Shown here: piece by piece, positions 7,498 through 15,923 of the stretch
How positions within the stretch are numbered: position 1 is the first letter of the stretch
How the letters are laid out: each line of letters begins with the position of its first letter
Source: Bacteroidota bacterium
GTDB taxonomy: Bacteria > Bacteroidota > Bacteroidia > Cytophagales > Cyclobacteriaceae
DNA length: 64,000 bases
Direction: 5' to 3'
NCBI GenBank assembly: GCA_018266055.1
Contig: JAFDYT010000012.1
Coordinates: forward strand, 62,001 to 126,000
Made by a program: the position numbers and the translations under genes
The notes under the pieces: model-generated
Databases searched by the model: none
What the model was told of the DNA's origin: nothing
Seen by the model: the letters and a program-made list of their open reading frames with translations, nothing else

Positions 7498-9876
7498 ATG
7501 CGACTCATTTTAACAGTTACGATTTTATTTTCTCTACTTGTACTTAGTAATGGCCTATTCGCTCAGTGCCCGCCTAATAATATTACTACCAATCCGGATA
7601 ATACTGTATGGAACAACCCACCCTATAATACCTTATATAAGCAAAATACTGGCACGAATAAATTTGATTGGAGGACTCAACGCTTCAATTTGAGTATGCC
7701 TGGATCTGCGGCGTATCATGGCCTTTCCTCCTTATTATCTCCATTCTATTTTGGATTGGATGCAACGAATCTTGCTAACATCGTAGCATTTCCCGACAAC
7801 AATGGAGTTGCCAATGATTTTAATCCGGAAGACGGCTGGGAGTTGATTAAAAGAGACTTTGGATACAATCCTGACGGAAGTACGAATACAAATGAGTCGC
7901 TAGTTGGCCCGTATTTTATATTGTACAATAAATTCACTGGGACTTTCAGGGTATTTGGCTATTTAGCTTCAGCCAATGGGGATTTTCAAACGGTGAATGT
8001 GAAATTAGGATTCCCCGCCAACCAAAACGTTACTGGAATTTTTTCTTATTATAATCAGATTGCACAACCACTGGATGTACCATCAGCTAAACTTTATGCT
8101 TCAACACCTGCTGCCTTGCCTGCAGTTCCAGAAAGACCATTTTTTGCAGACTTCAAAATCGCCTACGACCCTTGTACATGTAACTCCCAAACAAATCTTA
8201 CTGTTACATTCGAAAAAGTACAACAAATGGATATCACTATGTATGGCCGAGTATTAGCTACTTCTTCCCCAGTTGATTATTTGGTTAATACAAGCACTAA
8301 TACCTATGACTTCAGTAAATACCTGACCTCTGTTTATAATTTAGGAAATACAAACAACTCAACTACGGATTACACCTTGACTGCCGGTCTTATGACCTAT
8401 TCAAGTATTAATCAAATGATTTCTGATTATATAGCATCTGCAGATGCAACAGCTAATTCAGGTTTTTTAAAAGATGGTTTCGATATTTTAGGTAAGGCGC
8501 TTTCTGTTGCTTCAACGTTCACTCCAGCAAATAAAGACAAAATTAAAAATGCCCTTGATGCCGCTTCTACAATTTCCGATTTTCTTTCTGGTAGGTTTGG
8601 CTCTACCACTGCCTCACTTCCCTCTGTTATTCAAGGAGAGATGTCTCTTGTTGGGCATATTCAAAATAAAGTAGATCAATATTATAGTATACCGATTGCA
8701 AACCCAGGCAGCGTGGGCAGCGATTCCGCTCCAGTGTGTTGTTCTGGGTCCTATTACTACCCACTTTATAATGAAGTTCTTGGCGTTTTTGCTTTACTTT
8801 CTACGCCTCAAGTATCGGTAAAATATGACTTTTTTGATGTAGATCCTTATCATACAGGCGCAGACAGGTATGTGAAAAGTCAATATAAGCTTTCGGCACC
8901 TCTGCAATATGTTTTTAATCCAGCTGCAAAAGTAAATTTAGCTAACTCTAGAGTATATGCTTCTTTTGAAATTGAAACGGCCGGAGCCAATTCTGTTAAT
9001 TGGATTAACCTTTTTCAACGATACACAACCACAAAAAATGGGATTGGTTTTTCTAAGTTTACTACAAGTCCTGTTCCAGTTGAGTCCCTTTCATCTTTTA
9101 CTTTTGAGTTTGATGGGTTGAAGCCAACAGCAAAGCCTACCTTAAGTTTACTTCTAGATTTGGAGTTTCAAGACCTAAATAAAAGTGGCGTGCCTAACAA
9201 AGCTTTGTATGTTTTAACCTTCCCGGTGAACATAGCTTCTTCCACACTCGGCACAGCAGCCTTTCCGAGTTACTCTGAAAACCTGACTGTGAGTACGGCT
9301 AATTATGCCACTACAACTAATTTATCCGCATGGAAGGATGTTACTGTCACGGGGAATCTGACCACAAGCAATGGAGCTATAGCGACCTTTAATACAGGTG
9401 GTAACTCCATCTTAAATCCAGGTTCTTCAATCGGTCCCGGAATAGTAATGGAGGGGGGTAACTATCCTTTTCCTGTAAATTATGCTGTTGTTCCTCAATC
9501 TACTGCCGCAGTGAACGCATTTTGTACAAGCGCAACGTACAAAGCCAATACTCCTGCTGCATCGGCTAAAAAGGGAACTAACTCAATTGAGAATCTGGAA
9601 AGTGCCCCTGAATATAAATTCATGCAAGCTTCTGTCTACCCCAATCCAGCCCAAAACAAAGTTTCCTTTCAATATACCCTTGATGAAGCGTCCAACGTAA
9701 AGCTTGTGATACAAGACCTGACCGGACAGGTTATTTCTGTGGTTACGGATTCTTATCAAGAAGCAGGGGCATATAACCTGAACTTTGAAACTAGCGTCTT
9801 GCCTAACGGCATGTATATTTATACACTTGAAACAAATTCGGGCAAAGTTTCGAAACGATTATTAATAGCCAAATAA
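7498..9876 (+). CDS. Large secreted protein with type IX secretion sorting domain
   Basis: A 792-residue protein with a signal peptide (MRLILTVTILFSLLVLSNGLFAQ). The last about 80 residues form a classical type A T9SS C-terminal domain: VYPNPAQNKVSFQY, VKLVIQDLTGQV, PNGMYIYTLET and a basic end KRLLIAK. The body is Ser/Thr/Asn-rich, beta-dominated and not assignable. It should be exported by Sec, moved across the outer membrane by the Por machinery and attached to the surface or released. A perfect 24-bp palindrome lies 13 bp after the stop codon. Confidence 0.8.
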   Translation: MRLILTVTILFSLLVLSNGLFAQCPPNNITTNPDNTVWNNPPYNTLYKQNTGTNKFDWRTQRFNLSMPGSAAYHGLSSLLSPFYFGLDATNLANIVAFPDNNGVANDFNPEDGWELIKRDFGYNPDGSTNTNESLVGPYFILYNKFTGTFRVFGYLASANGDFQTVNVKLGFPANQNVTGIFSYYNQIAQPLDVPSAKLYASTPAALPAVPERPFFADFKIAYDPCTCNSQTNLTVTFEKVQQMDITMYGRVLATSSPVDYLVNTSTNTYDFSKYLTSVYNLGNTNNSTTDYTLTAGLMTYSSINQMISDYIASADATANSGFLKDGFDILGKALSVASTFTPANKDKIKNALDAASTISDFLSGRFGSTTASLPSVIQGEMSLVGHIQNKVDQYYSIPIANPGSVGSDSAPVCCSGSYYYPLYNEVLGVFALLSTPQVSVKYDFFDVDPYHTGADRYVKSQYKLSAPLQYVFNPAAKVNLANSRVYASFEIETAGANSVNWINLFQRYTTTKNGIGFSKFTTSPVPVESLSSFTFEFDGLKPTAKPTLSLLLDLEFQDLNKSGVPNKALYVLTFPVNIASSTLGTAAFPSYSENLTVSTANYATTTNLSAWKDVTVTGNLTTSNGAIATFNTGGNSILNPGSSIGPGIVMEGGNYPFPVNYAVVPQSTAAVNAFCTSATYKANTPAASAKKGTNSIENLESAPEYKFMQASVYPNPAQNKVSFQYTLDEASNVKLVIQDLTGQVISVVTDSYQEAGAYNLNFETSVLPNGMYIYTLETNSGKVSKRLLIAK

Positions 9877-9889
9877 TATCACTCTGCCT

Positions 9890-9913
9890 TTGGTCGGTGA
9901 TATCACCGACCAA
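9890..9913. repeat. Perfect 24-bp palindrome of the GGTCGGTG hairpin family
   Basis: TTGGTCGGTGAT is followed immediately by its exact reverse complement. There is no T-run after it, so it is not a classical intrinsic terminator. It is the best-preserved member of the hairpin family seen after several genes between 9.9 and 16.7 kb. Confidence 0.85.
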
Positions 9914-9933
9914 TATTAAAAAAGAATTGAAAT

Positions 9934-9953
9934 GGTTGGTGATAACACCAATC
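9934..9953. repeat. Hairpin, GGTTGGTG / CACCAATC
   Basis: GGTTGGTG, loop ATAA, CACCAATC: an 8-bp stem with one G-T pair, 20 bp after the perfect palindrome. The spacer (ATATTAAAAAAGAATTGAAA) is nearly repeated after the related hairpin at 11229, so hairpin and flank were copied together. Confidence 0.7.
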
Positions 9954-10029
9954 ATGAGCAGATGGCAGGGGTGAAAATGACAACTGTGTATTGGGTGAAA
10001 TAATTTTTTATTTTCACTATCTTCCTTAG

Positions 10030-10167
10030 ATGAAAATTATCGGGAAGCTTCTTTTCATTTACCTCTTCGCTTCTATACACCCAATTTTTGCCCCCGCCCG
10101 TGTCGGTGTTCCACCGACACGCAGTCTGCACATATCGTCAAGGGAGTTTTTGGATTGGTTTGAGTGA
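10030..10167 (+). pseudogene. Signal-peptide remnant running into a repeat element
   Basis: A 45-codon frame starts with a convincing signal peptide (MKIIGKLLFIYLFASIHPIFA) and then continues straight through the repeat element at 10091, whose DNA is found in clearly non-coding positions elsewhere (11561, 15843). The simplest reading is a secreted-protein gene whose remainder was lost or displaced when the repeat arrived. A genuine short hybrid peptide cannot be excluded. Confidence 0.35.
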
Positions 10168-10186
10168 TGGTAATACCGTCAATGGC
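10091..10186. repeat. REP-like intergenic element, copy A
   Basis: A CCCCCGCCC head, hairpin GTGTCGGTG/CACCGACAC (10100-10120), the conserved word GCAGTCTGCACATATCGTC, then a tail ending in a small inverted repeat (GATGGTAATACCGTC...). It is almost identical over about 95 bp to the copy at 11561; the hairpin head recurs at 15849. Confidence 0.8.
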
Positions 10187-10250
10187 ATGGAGGCCTTTCA
10201 TGGGTGGTGAATCTGTTAAATCCTCTTCAAAAGAACTAACTTGGTAGAGA

Positions 10251-10766
10251 ATGAGATATGTCTCGCTTTCATTTTTATTAATCAGTTTCGTCGCGATAGG
10301 ACAAAATCGCCCTTCCAAAAAGCAGGTTAGAAGTTTTTTGAGTACCCCGAATAGTAGTTATGATCAAAGTGTACTGTTAACTATTTGTAATACGAATGAT
10401 GCGTATTTCAAAAGTGATACTGTTAAACTTTACAATGATTACAAAGCAAATTGGTTTAATTCCTGCTGTCAGTTTGTAGACTGGGACTTTGATGAGAAAA
10501 AACTGACTTTTAATCTTATCAAAGGAACAACCTGCACCGAACCATCACGGGCAATTCCCGGACATCTTTATGAGATCAGAATAGTAAAAGAAAAGAGCCT
10601 AAAGATTATAGTACTAGATGTAGCTGGTAATCAGGTGGACAAATTTAGAGTCATTGAATTGAAACAATTAAAAGTTGACAAAACAAGGGACTTGAGCCAG
10701 GTGTTAATATTAGTGAGGGAGATAAAACCAACCTATCCCAAAAGCTACGAGCAATTGCTTAGGTAA
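10251..10766 (+). CDS. Secreted protein of unknown function
   Basis: A 171-residue protein with a signal peptide (MRYVSLSFLLISFVAIGQ). The mature part has two adjacent cysteines (NSCCQFVDWDFD) and a third in a GTTCTEPSR segment, suggesting disulphides. No family is recognised. An intergenic repeat lies just upstream and another hairpin overlaps the gap to the next gene. Confidence 0.65.
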   Translation: MRYVSLSFLLISFVAIGQNRPSKKQVRSFLSTPNSSYDQSVLLTICNTNDAYFKSDTVKLYNDYKANWFNSCCQFVDWDFDEKKLTFNLIKGTTCTEPSRAIPGHLYEIRIVKEKSLKIIVLDVAGNQVDKFRVIELKQLKVDKTRDLSQVLILVREIKPTYPKSYEQLLR

Positions 10767-10773
10767 TCTGCCC

Positions 10774-10796
10774 TGATTGGTGATAAGAATTAATCA
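10774..10796. repeat. Weak hairpin of the same family between two small genes
   Basis: TGATT...AATCA arms around GGTGATAAGAATT, 7 bp after the stop of the previous gene and ending at the next start codon. It is a degenerate relative of the GGTTGGTGATAACACCAATC hairpin. Confidence 0.4.
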
Positions 10797-11101
10797 TGAA
10801 CAATTCTTTAAATTTAAGTGATATGTTACCACTACTTGTTTCTGGTTTATTGGCCGTGACAGCCATTGATATGCTTGGCTCAATTGCGTCGAGAAAATTG
10901 AATTTTAATTATGCCAACCTGACCCCTCTGTCAATCTTGGTTTATTTTTCTTTAGGGTATCGGGGGCACTTTTTGTCGAGCTTACCTTGGATACTCATTG
11001 TTACATGGTTGACCGGTGTTTATGATGCCACCGTTGGCTGGAGATTGTCTATTATATTGAGAGCAACTTTGCTGACAAAGAAGAGTACGCAAAGACGTTA
11101 A
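10796..11101 (+). CDS. Small membrane protein, probably frameshifted near its end
   Basis: A 101-residue frame with two hydrophobic helices (LLVSGLLAVTAIDML; LSILVYFSLGY...WILIVTWLTGVY). The last residues (LLTKKSTQRR) look out of place. The +1-shifted frame from about 11060 continues with protein-like sequence (SNFADKEEYAKTLSLSTRL) and a further hydrophobic helix (MLVLSGVFGFLGYIGAGYM) to a stop at 11184. The intact ancestral protein was probably about 128 residues with three membrane segments. Either a real frameshift or a sequencing error could explain it. No function is recognised. Confidence 0.6.
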   Translation: MNNSLNLSDMLPLLVSGLLAVTAIDMLGSIASRKLNFNYANLTPLSILVYFSLGYRGHFLSSLPWILIVTWLTGVYDATVGWRLSIILRATLLTKKSTQRR

Positions 11102-11188
11102 GCCTATCAACTCGCCTCACGACCATGCTAGTACTGAGTGGTGTTTTCGGATTCTTAGGTTATATAGGTGCAGGGTACATGTAAAGAC

Positions 11189-11209
11189 GTCGGTACTCTT
11201 ATCACCGAC
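11189..11209. repeat. Hairpin GTCGGT / ACCGAC
   Basis: GTCGGT and ACCGAC separated by nine bases, a few bases after the stop of the shifted reading frame of the small membrane protein. The flank AACAATCAAA recurs after the hairpin at 11529. Confidence 0.6.
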
Positions 11210-11228
11210 TAACAATCAAAACTTGCCT

Positions 11229-11252
11229 TTGGTCGGTGTTATCACAGACCAA
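11229..11252. repeat. Hairpin TTGGTCGGTG / CACAGACCAA
   Basis: The same 24-bp palindrome as at 9890 with two changes, followed by nearly the same A-rich flank (TGTTAAAAACGAATTGAAA). Confidence 0.75.
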
Positions 11253-11334
11253 TGTTAAAAACGAATTGAAAGTCTGTTATCTTTAATACAATGGAGCCTG
11301 TATAAGAAAACTTCAATGACATTAAAACAAGCGT

Positions 11335-11520
11335 ATGACTTCACTTAACCATATCGTCGGCTATTTCAACTTAATTCTCGGAGTGATTTTTATCTTGATT
11401 GGATTTAAAATCTACAAGCCGTTTTCAAAGGAGCGGGAGGAAATGAATAAAAAGAACATCGACCTTTACAAGATAGGAGGTATTGGTCTTGTGATTTGGG
11501 GACTAGTAAAAATTCTTTAG
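11335..11520 (+). CDS. Small two-helix membrane protein
   Basis: A 61-residue protein with a first hydrophobic helix (YFNLILGVIFILIGFKIY), a charged middle (FSKEREEMNKKN) and a second helix (IGGIGLVIWGLVKIL). No family is recognised. It stands alone between two members of the palindrome family. Confidence 0.55.
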   Translation: MTSLNHIVGYFNLILGVIFILIGFKIYKPFSKEREEMNKKNIDLYKIGGIGLVIWGLVKIL

Positions 11521-11528
11521 CCTTGTCC

Positions 11529-11552
11529 TTGGTCGGTGCGATAACCGACCAA
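11529..11552. repeat. Hairpin TTGGTCGGT / ACCGACCAA
   Basis: TTGGTCGGT, a six-base loop and ACCGACCAA, starting 8 bp after the stop of the two-helix membrane protein. Same family as 9890 and 11229. Confidence 0.75.
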
Positions 11553-11560
11553 CAATCAAA

Positions 11561-11659
11561 CCCCCGCCCGTGTCGGTGTTCTTCACCGACACGCAGTCTG
11601 CACATATCGTCAAGGGAGTTTTTGGATTCGGTTTGAATGATGGTAATACCGTCAATGGC
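11561..11659. repeat. REP-like intergenic element, copy B
   Basis: Nearly identical to copy A at 10091: the same CCCCCGCCC head, GTGTCGGTG-TTCTT-CACCGACAC hairpin (11570-11592), GCAGTCTGCACATATCGTC word and GATGGTAATACCGTCAATGGC tail. It directly follows the hairpin at 11529. Confidence 0.8.
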
Positions 11660-11749
11660 GGAGTTGTGACTCTTGTACTTCCTACGTTGTACCTCGTATT
11701 TCGTCCTGGCTGAAAACAAGGAATGGTAACCTATCCTAACTAGAATATT

Positions 11750-11757
11750 TATATTTG
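11750..11757 (+). promoter_or_regulatory. Candidate -7 box (TATATTTG) of the RCC1 gene
   Basis: TATATTTG matches the Bacteroidota TAnnTTTG consensus and lies 12 bp before ATG 11770. No clear -33 TTTG is seen. It overlaps an in-frame TTG at 11755, which supports 11770 as the start. Confidence 0.5.
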
Positions 11758-11769
11758 CTATCTCCGATT

Positions 11770-14700
11770 ATGCGACACCTGTTAGGTCATTTTCTTTTTG
11801 TTTGTGTACTCATCAACAAATCCTTGGCGCAATGTGCTACCCCACCTCCTGCGATGAACCTTCCGCAAGACTGGAAAATGATCAGCGTCGGTATTGGCGA
11901 GCAATATGTATTTGCCATCAAGACCGACGGAACGTTATGGCAATGGGGTTATGAATTTACATTGCCCAATGCACCCATGCGTAGAACCCTCGTTCCTAAG
12001 CTGCTGGACAACGGTTTGTGGAAGACCGTGAGCGCCGGTTACCAGCACGTAGCGGCCATAAAAAATGACGGCACGCTCTGGACAGTCGGTGCCAATGATC
12101 AGGGAAGTTTAGGCGATGGAACTACGTTGATGAAAATCGACCTGGCTCAGGTGGGCAACTCGTCGGATTGGGCTCAGGTGGACGCGGGCAAAGGGTTTAC
12201 GATTGCCCTTAAAACAGATGGCACCCTTTGGGCGTGGGGTGCAAATGATGCTGGCCAGTTAGGCGATGGCACAATCACTTCGTCCTTCGTGCCGAAACAA
12301 ATTGGGTCGGCTTCCGACTGGGTGTCAATATCATGTGGCATAGCTCACACGTTAGCAATGAAAAGCGATGGAACCTTATGGGCATGGGGAGATAACAAGG
12401 TAGGGGAAGTAGGCAATGGAACAACCCTGCCAGTGACCACGCCCGTGCGCATTGGGAATGACAATACCTGGAAAACAATTTCTGCTAATTGGAATAATTC
12501 CTCGGCGGTGAAAATAGATGGTACACTTTGGTCATGGGGATACAATGAAGTGGATTCGGGGAATCTGTATCCATCAACACCTCAGCAATTGGGAGCCGAT
12601 CACGATTGGAGCTTTATTTCTTACGGCGCATTGCATGTGCTCGCGCTAAAAAATGACGGAACACTTTGGGCGCGCGGATCGAATCAGATGGGGCAGTTTG
12701 GAAATGGAACGGTCACCACTCCTTTCGTTAACGATTTTCTTCAGGTAGGAAACCAAACGGACTGGGTGTATGTCGTGGCGCGAAACGGTTTCTCCTTTGG
12801 TCAAAAGAAAGATGGAACGGTATGGTCGTGGGGCGACTATGATGCTCCCCTGGGCACCGTTAATCCGCCATCCATGATCAGTTCTCCAAAAGTAGTAAAC
12901 ACGCCGGCGGTGGTATCGTTGCAAGGATCATGCTCTGCCGCCACCGTCAGCAACTTGACGGTGAGTGGGACTTCCGTTCAATGGTATGATGTGCCGCAAG
13001 GTGGCAATGCTTTGCCGACTTCAACCGCGCTGGTATCGGGTTCACATTACTATGCTTCGCAAACCATCGCCGGTTGCGAATCTACGGACCGACTTGATGT
13101 GTTGGTTACGAATGCGGGCATGACCGCTGCGCCGGCGTATCTTTCTCCAACAGTATATTGTTATGGTGCTACGCTGGCCGCCTTGCCTGTGATTGGCAAT
13201 AGTTTAAAATGGTACGATGCTAGCCTCGGCGGTAGTGTGTTGTCCAACTCTATACTCCTGGAGCCTGGCAAGCACTACTTTGTTTCACAAACCATCTCCG
13301 GTTGCGAATCGGCCCGATTGGATGTTGCGCCGGATGTACAGCATACCTTGCCGCCTGCAGGCGATGCAAATCAAACCGTGTGTGAAGGCACAGTTATTAA
13401 TCAACTGACTGCCCAGGGAGATAACATTACATGGTACTACCAGCCGGGCGGAAGTCCGATCCCTGATCCTTCTATTGATCTTGTGGATGGAAAGCATTAC
13501 TACGCAACCCAGACGCAACAAAATTGTGAATCAACCCCACTTGACATACACGTTAAAGTAATTGTAACACCACCACCCACCGGCAAAACGGATTACTCTT
13601 TCTGCTCCTATTTTACGATCGATAGCCTTACCGTAACGGGACAAGAAATCGCGTGGTATTTTAGCCGACCTGACAAAATCGAGTCAGGTGGTAAAATTGA
13701 TTACTCCACGTTTTTGAAAGCCACGCAGACCGTGAATGGGTGCGAGTCACAGGAGAGCCTTTTAGTAAAGATCAACGTTGTAACGAATAAGGTGCTCGCC
13801 CCAACGTATTCCGTTCCCAATACCTGGAAACAGATTGCGGCGGGAGCGAGACATGCAGTCGGTATAAAGACGGACGGAACGCTTTGGGCCTGGGGTGATA
13901 ACGCGTACGGCCAGCTTGGAAACGGAACAACAAATCATGAGCGCTACCCCATTCAAATTGGTACGGATCGCGACTGGAAAAAAGTAGTGCCCAGCAGAAG
14001 CCAAAGCACATTTGTGTTAAAGGAAAATGGAACGTTGTGGGCATGCGGCCTAAATGAATTTGGTCAGCTTGGCGACGGCACACTATCCGATCGTTCTACG
14101 CTGAGTCAAGTGGGTAATGATGCTGATTGGCAGGAGGTGAGTTTTGAATATGGACACGTTTTAGCCCTAAAGAAAGAGGGCACATTATGGGCATGGGGAA
14201 ACAACGAGTTTGGTGAATTAGGTGATAGTACCTATACCAACCGTTTGGTGCCAACCCAAATCGGAACGAAAAATACATGGTCGGCCATCAGCGCCGGATT
14301 AAAACATTCATTGGCACTGCAAAAGGATGGCACGCTTTGGGCATGGGGTGATGACGCTTATAATCAATTAGGTGATAATGATCCAAGCTTCGCTAAGAAA
14401 AACAAACCTGTACAAATTAGTATCAACAACGATTGGAGTGTTATTGATGCATCGGCATTCACCTCTTACGCAATAAAAAAGAATGGAACACTCTGGGGAT
14501 GGGGCGGAAATATTTGGGGTGAGTTAGGAGACAAATCCAAATCAGGAGCGAAACCAATTCAAATTGGCGCGGACACGAATTGGAAAAAAATTGCAGGCGA
14601 TGGTGAAAATGGCTTTCACAATTTTGCGATTAAAACAAACGGCACGCTCTGGGGATGGGGTTATCAGCAACGAGATATAGCCGTAGGAAATCTTGTGGGC

Positions 14701-15825
14701 GGCCAACTCGGTGATGGCGGTAATTCTTCCGATTATCAATCGATTAAACAAATTGGAACTTCTACGAACTGGCAGTCTGTTACAATCGGTGATTTCTTTT
14801 CGTTGGCCATTGACAATGGCGGCGGATTATGGTTTTGGGGAAGTAGTTATTACGGTTACTCAGAAAGGCAGATTTTATCCTCTTCATCCGTACCCGTTAT
14901 CGTACCCTCGGCGCAGGCTCACATTTCGCAAACGTTTTGCCCGGCGGCAACCGTAGCCGACCTTAAAGCTACCGGGTCGGCAATCAAATGGTATACTGCG
15001 GCGGATAGCTTGAAACCCTTACCGCCTACCACGCCGCTGAAAAATGGCGCCTACTATTATGCGACTCAAAAAGTAGGGCTTTGTGAATCTATTCCGCGAT
15101 TAGAAATGCTGGTGTTCGAAAAGAATTTGAATGTGACAGCGCCCAATGCCTCCGATCAGGATTTATGTTCAGGTGCGTCTGTTAAAGACCTTAAGGCGTC
15201 CGGCTCTGACATCCTGTGGTATTCCACCCAATCCGGAGGAACCCCACTTCCCGAAAGCACGCTTCTTTCGAGTTCATCTTATTACGCCACACAAACAAAA
15301 GAACAATGTGAGTCAACCGACCGAACGAAAATTGCCGTCGCGGTTTATCCCATCCCGGAAGCGCCCCTCGGGTCATCAGAGCAAAATTTTACCGAAGGAA
15401 AAACAATAGCTGACCTTACCATAACGGGTGAGAATATCAAATGGTACCCTTATGGATCACACACCACGCCCCTGAACCCGGGTCGTCTGTTGCAAAATGA
15501 CTCGAGCTACTTCGCTTCGCAAACAAAATTCGGATGCGAGAGCAACGGATATTTGAAAGTTCACGTGTCGCTCATTACCGCGATAGACGATCACAGTAAA
15601 ACAGTCGCCTACTACCCCAACCCAACCACAGGCCAGTTGAAAATCACCACCCATTCTTCGTTGACTAAGATAACCATCTTTAGCATGCTGGGCGAGATTT
15701 TGTATTCTTACGAAACAAGCAATCAGGAGATCGATCTCAATATAAAAGATTTTAGCGCCGGTGTCTATCTCGTTCAAGTGGACACGAACGATGGTGTCTC
15801 GAAATTCAAAATTGTTAAAGAATAG
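11770..15825 (+). CDS. Giant RCC1-repeat surface protein with T9SS sorting domain
   Basis: A 1351-residue protein from ATG 11770, which gives a clean signal peptide (MRHLLGHFLFVCVLINKSLAQ). Domain order: a first RCC1/beta-propeller block (DNA about 11870-12850) with repeats of the type GTLWAWGANDAGQLGDGT; then four Ig-like modules of about 75 residues, each ending in a YYASQT...GCES pattern; a second RCC1 block (about 13790-14880); three more CES modules; and a T9SS C-terminal domain (YYPNPTTGQLKI, ITIFSMLGEI, SAGVYLVQV, KFKIVKE). It is probably a surface adhesin or binding protein. The duplicated propeller plus CES-module layout points to an internal duplication. An intergenic repeat lies on each side. 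Confidence 0.88.
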   Translation: MRHLLGHFLFVCVLINKSLAQCATPPPAMNLPQDWKMISVGIGEQYVFAIKTDGTLWQWGYEFTLPNAPMRRTLVPKLLDNGLWKTVSAGYQHVAAIKNDGTLWTVGANDQGSLGDGTTLMKIDLAQVGNSSDWAQVDAGKGFTIALKTDGTLWAWGANDAGQLGDGTITSSFVPKQIGSASDWVSISCGIAHTLAMKSDGTLWAWGDNKVGEVGNGTTLPVTTPVRIGNDNTWKTISANWNNSSAVKIDGTLWSWGYNEVDSGNLYPSTPQQLGADHDWSFISYGALHVLALKNDGTLWARGSNQMGQFGNGTVTTPFVNDFLQVGNQTDWVYVVARNGFSFGQKKDGTVWSWGDYDAPLGTVNPPSMISSPKVVNTPAVVSLQGSCSAATVSNLTVSGTSVQWYDVPQGGNALPTSTALVSGSHYYASQTIAGCESTDRLDVLVTNAGMTAAPAYLSPTVYCYGATLAALPVIGNSLKWYDASLGGSVLSNSILLEPGKHYFVSQTISGCESARLDVAPDVQHTLPPAGDANQTVCEGTVINQLTAQGDNITWYYQPGGSPIPDPSIDLVDGKHYYATQTQQNCESTPLDIHVKVIVTPPPTGKTDYSFCSYFTIDSLTVTGQEIAWYFSRPDKIESGGKIDYSTFLKATQTVNGCESQESLLVKINVVTNKVLAPTYSVPNTWKQIAAGARHAVGIKTDGTLWAWGDNAYGQLGNGTTNHERYPIQIGTDRDWKKVVPSRSQSTFVLKENGTLWACGLNEFGQLGDGTLSDRSTLSQVGNDADWQEVSFEYGHVLALKKEGTLWAWGNNEFGELGDSTYTNRLVPTQIGTKNTWSAISAGLKHSLALQKDGTLWAWGDDAYNQLGDNDPSFAKKNKPVQISINNDWSVIDASAFTSYAIKKNGTLWGWGGNIWGELGDKSKSGAKPIQIGADTNWKKIAGDGENGFHNFAIKTNGTLWGWGYQQRDIAVGNLVGGQLGDGGNSSDYQSIKQIGTSTNWQSVTIGDFFSLAIDNGGGLWFWGSSYYGYSERQILSSSSVPVIVPSAQAHISQTFCPAATVADLKATGSAIKWYTAADSLKPLPPTTPLKNGAYYYATQKVGLCESIPRLEMLVFEKNLNVTAPNASDQDLCSGASVKDLKASGSDILWYSTQSGGTPLPESTLLSSSSYYATQTKEQCESTDRTKIAVAVYPIPEAPLGSSEQNFTEGKTIADLTITGENIKWYPYGSHTTPLNPGRLLQNDSSYFASQTKFGCESNGYLKVHVSLITAIDDHSKTVAYYPNPTTGQLKITTHSSLTKITIFSMLGEILYSYETSNQEIDLNIKDFSAGVYLVQVDTNDGVSKFKIVKE

Positions 15826-15842
15826 CTCAAATTGGCAAGCCC

Positions 15843-15882
15843 ACGTCCGTGTCGGTGTTCTTCACCGACACGCAGTCTGCAC
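15843..15882. repeat. REP-like element, hairpin head only (copy C)
   Basis: GTGTCGGTG-TTCTT-CACCGACAC hairpin (15849-15871) followed by GCAGTCTGCAC, as in copies A and B. The usual tail is absent; instead the RAYT pseudogene follows after about 40 bp. Confidence 0.75.
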
Positions 15883-15923
15883 GTTTAAGCTGAAAGATTT
15901 TCTCAGGCTATTATCTTTAGAGA

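Noticed and set aside
9890-9913. Palindrome considered as an intrinsic terminator
   Set aside because: No T-run follows on either strand.
9890-11552. Hairpins considered as integron attC sites
   Set aside because: No integrase in the window, stems are simple perfect or near-perfect palindromes without the R', R'' boxes and bulged bases of attC sites.
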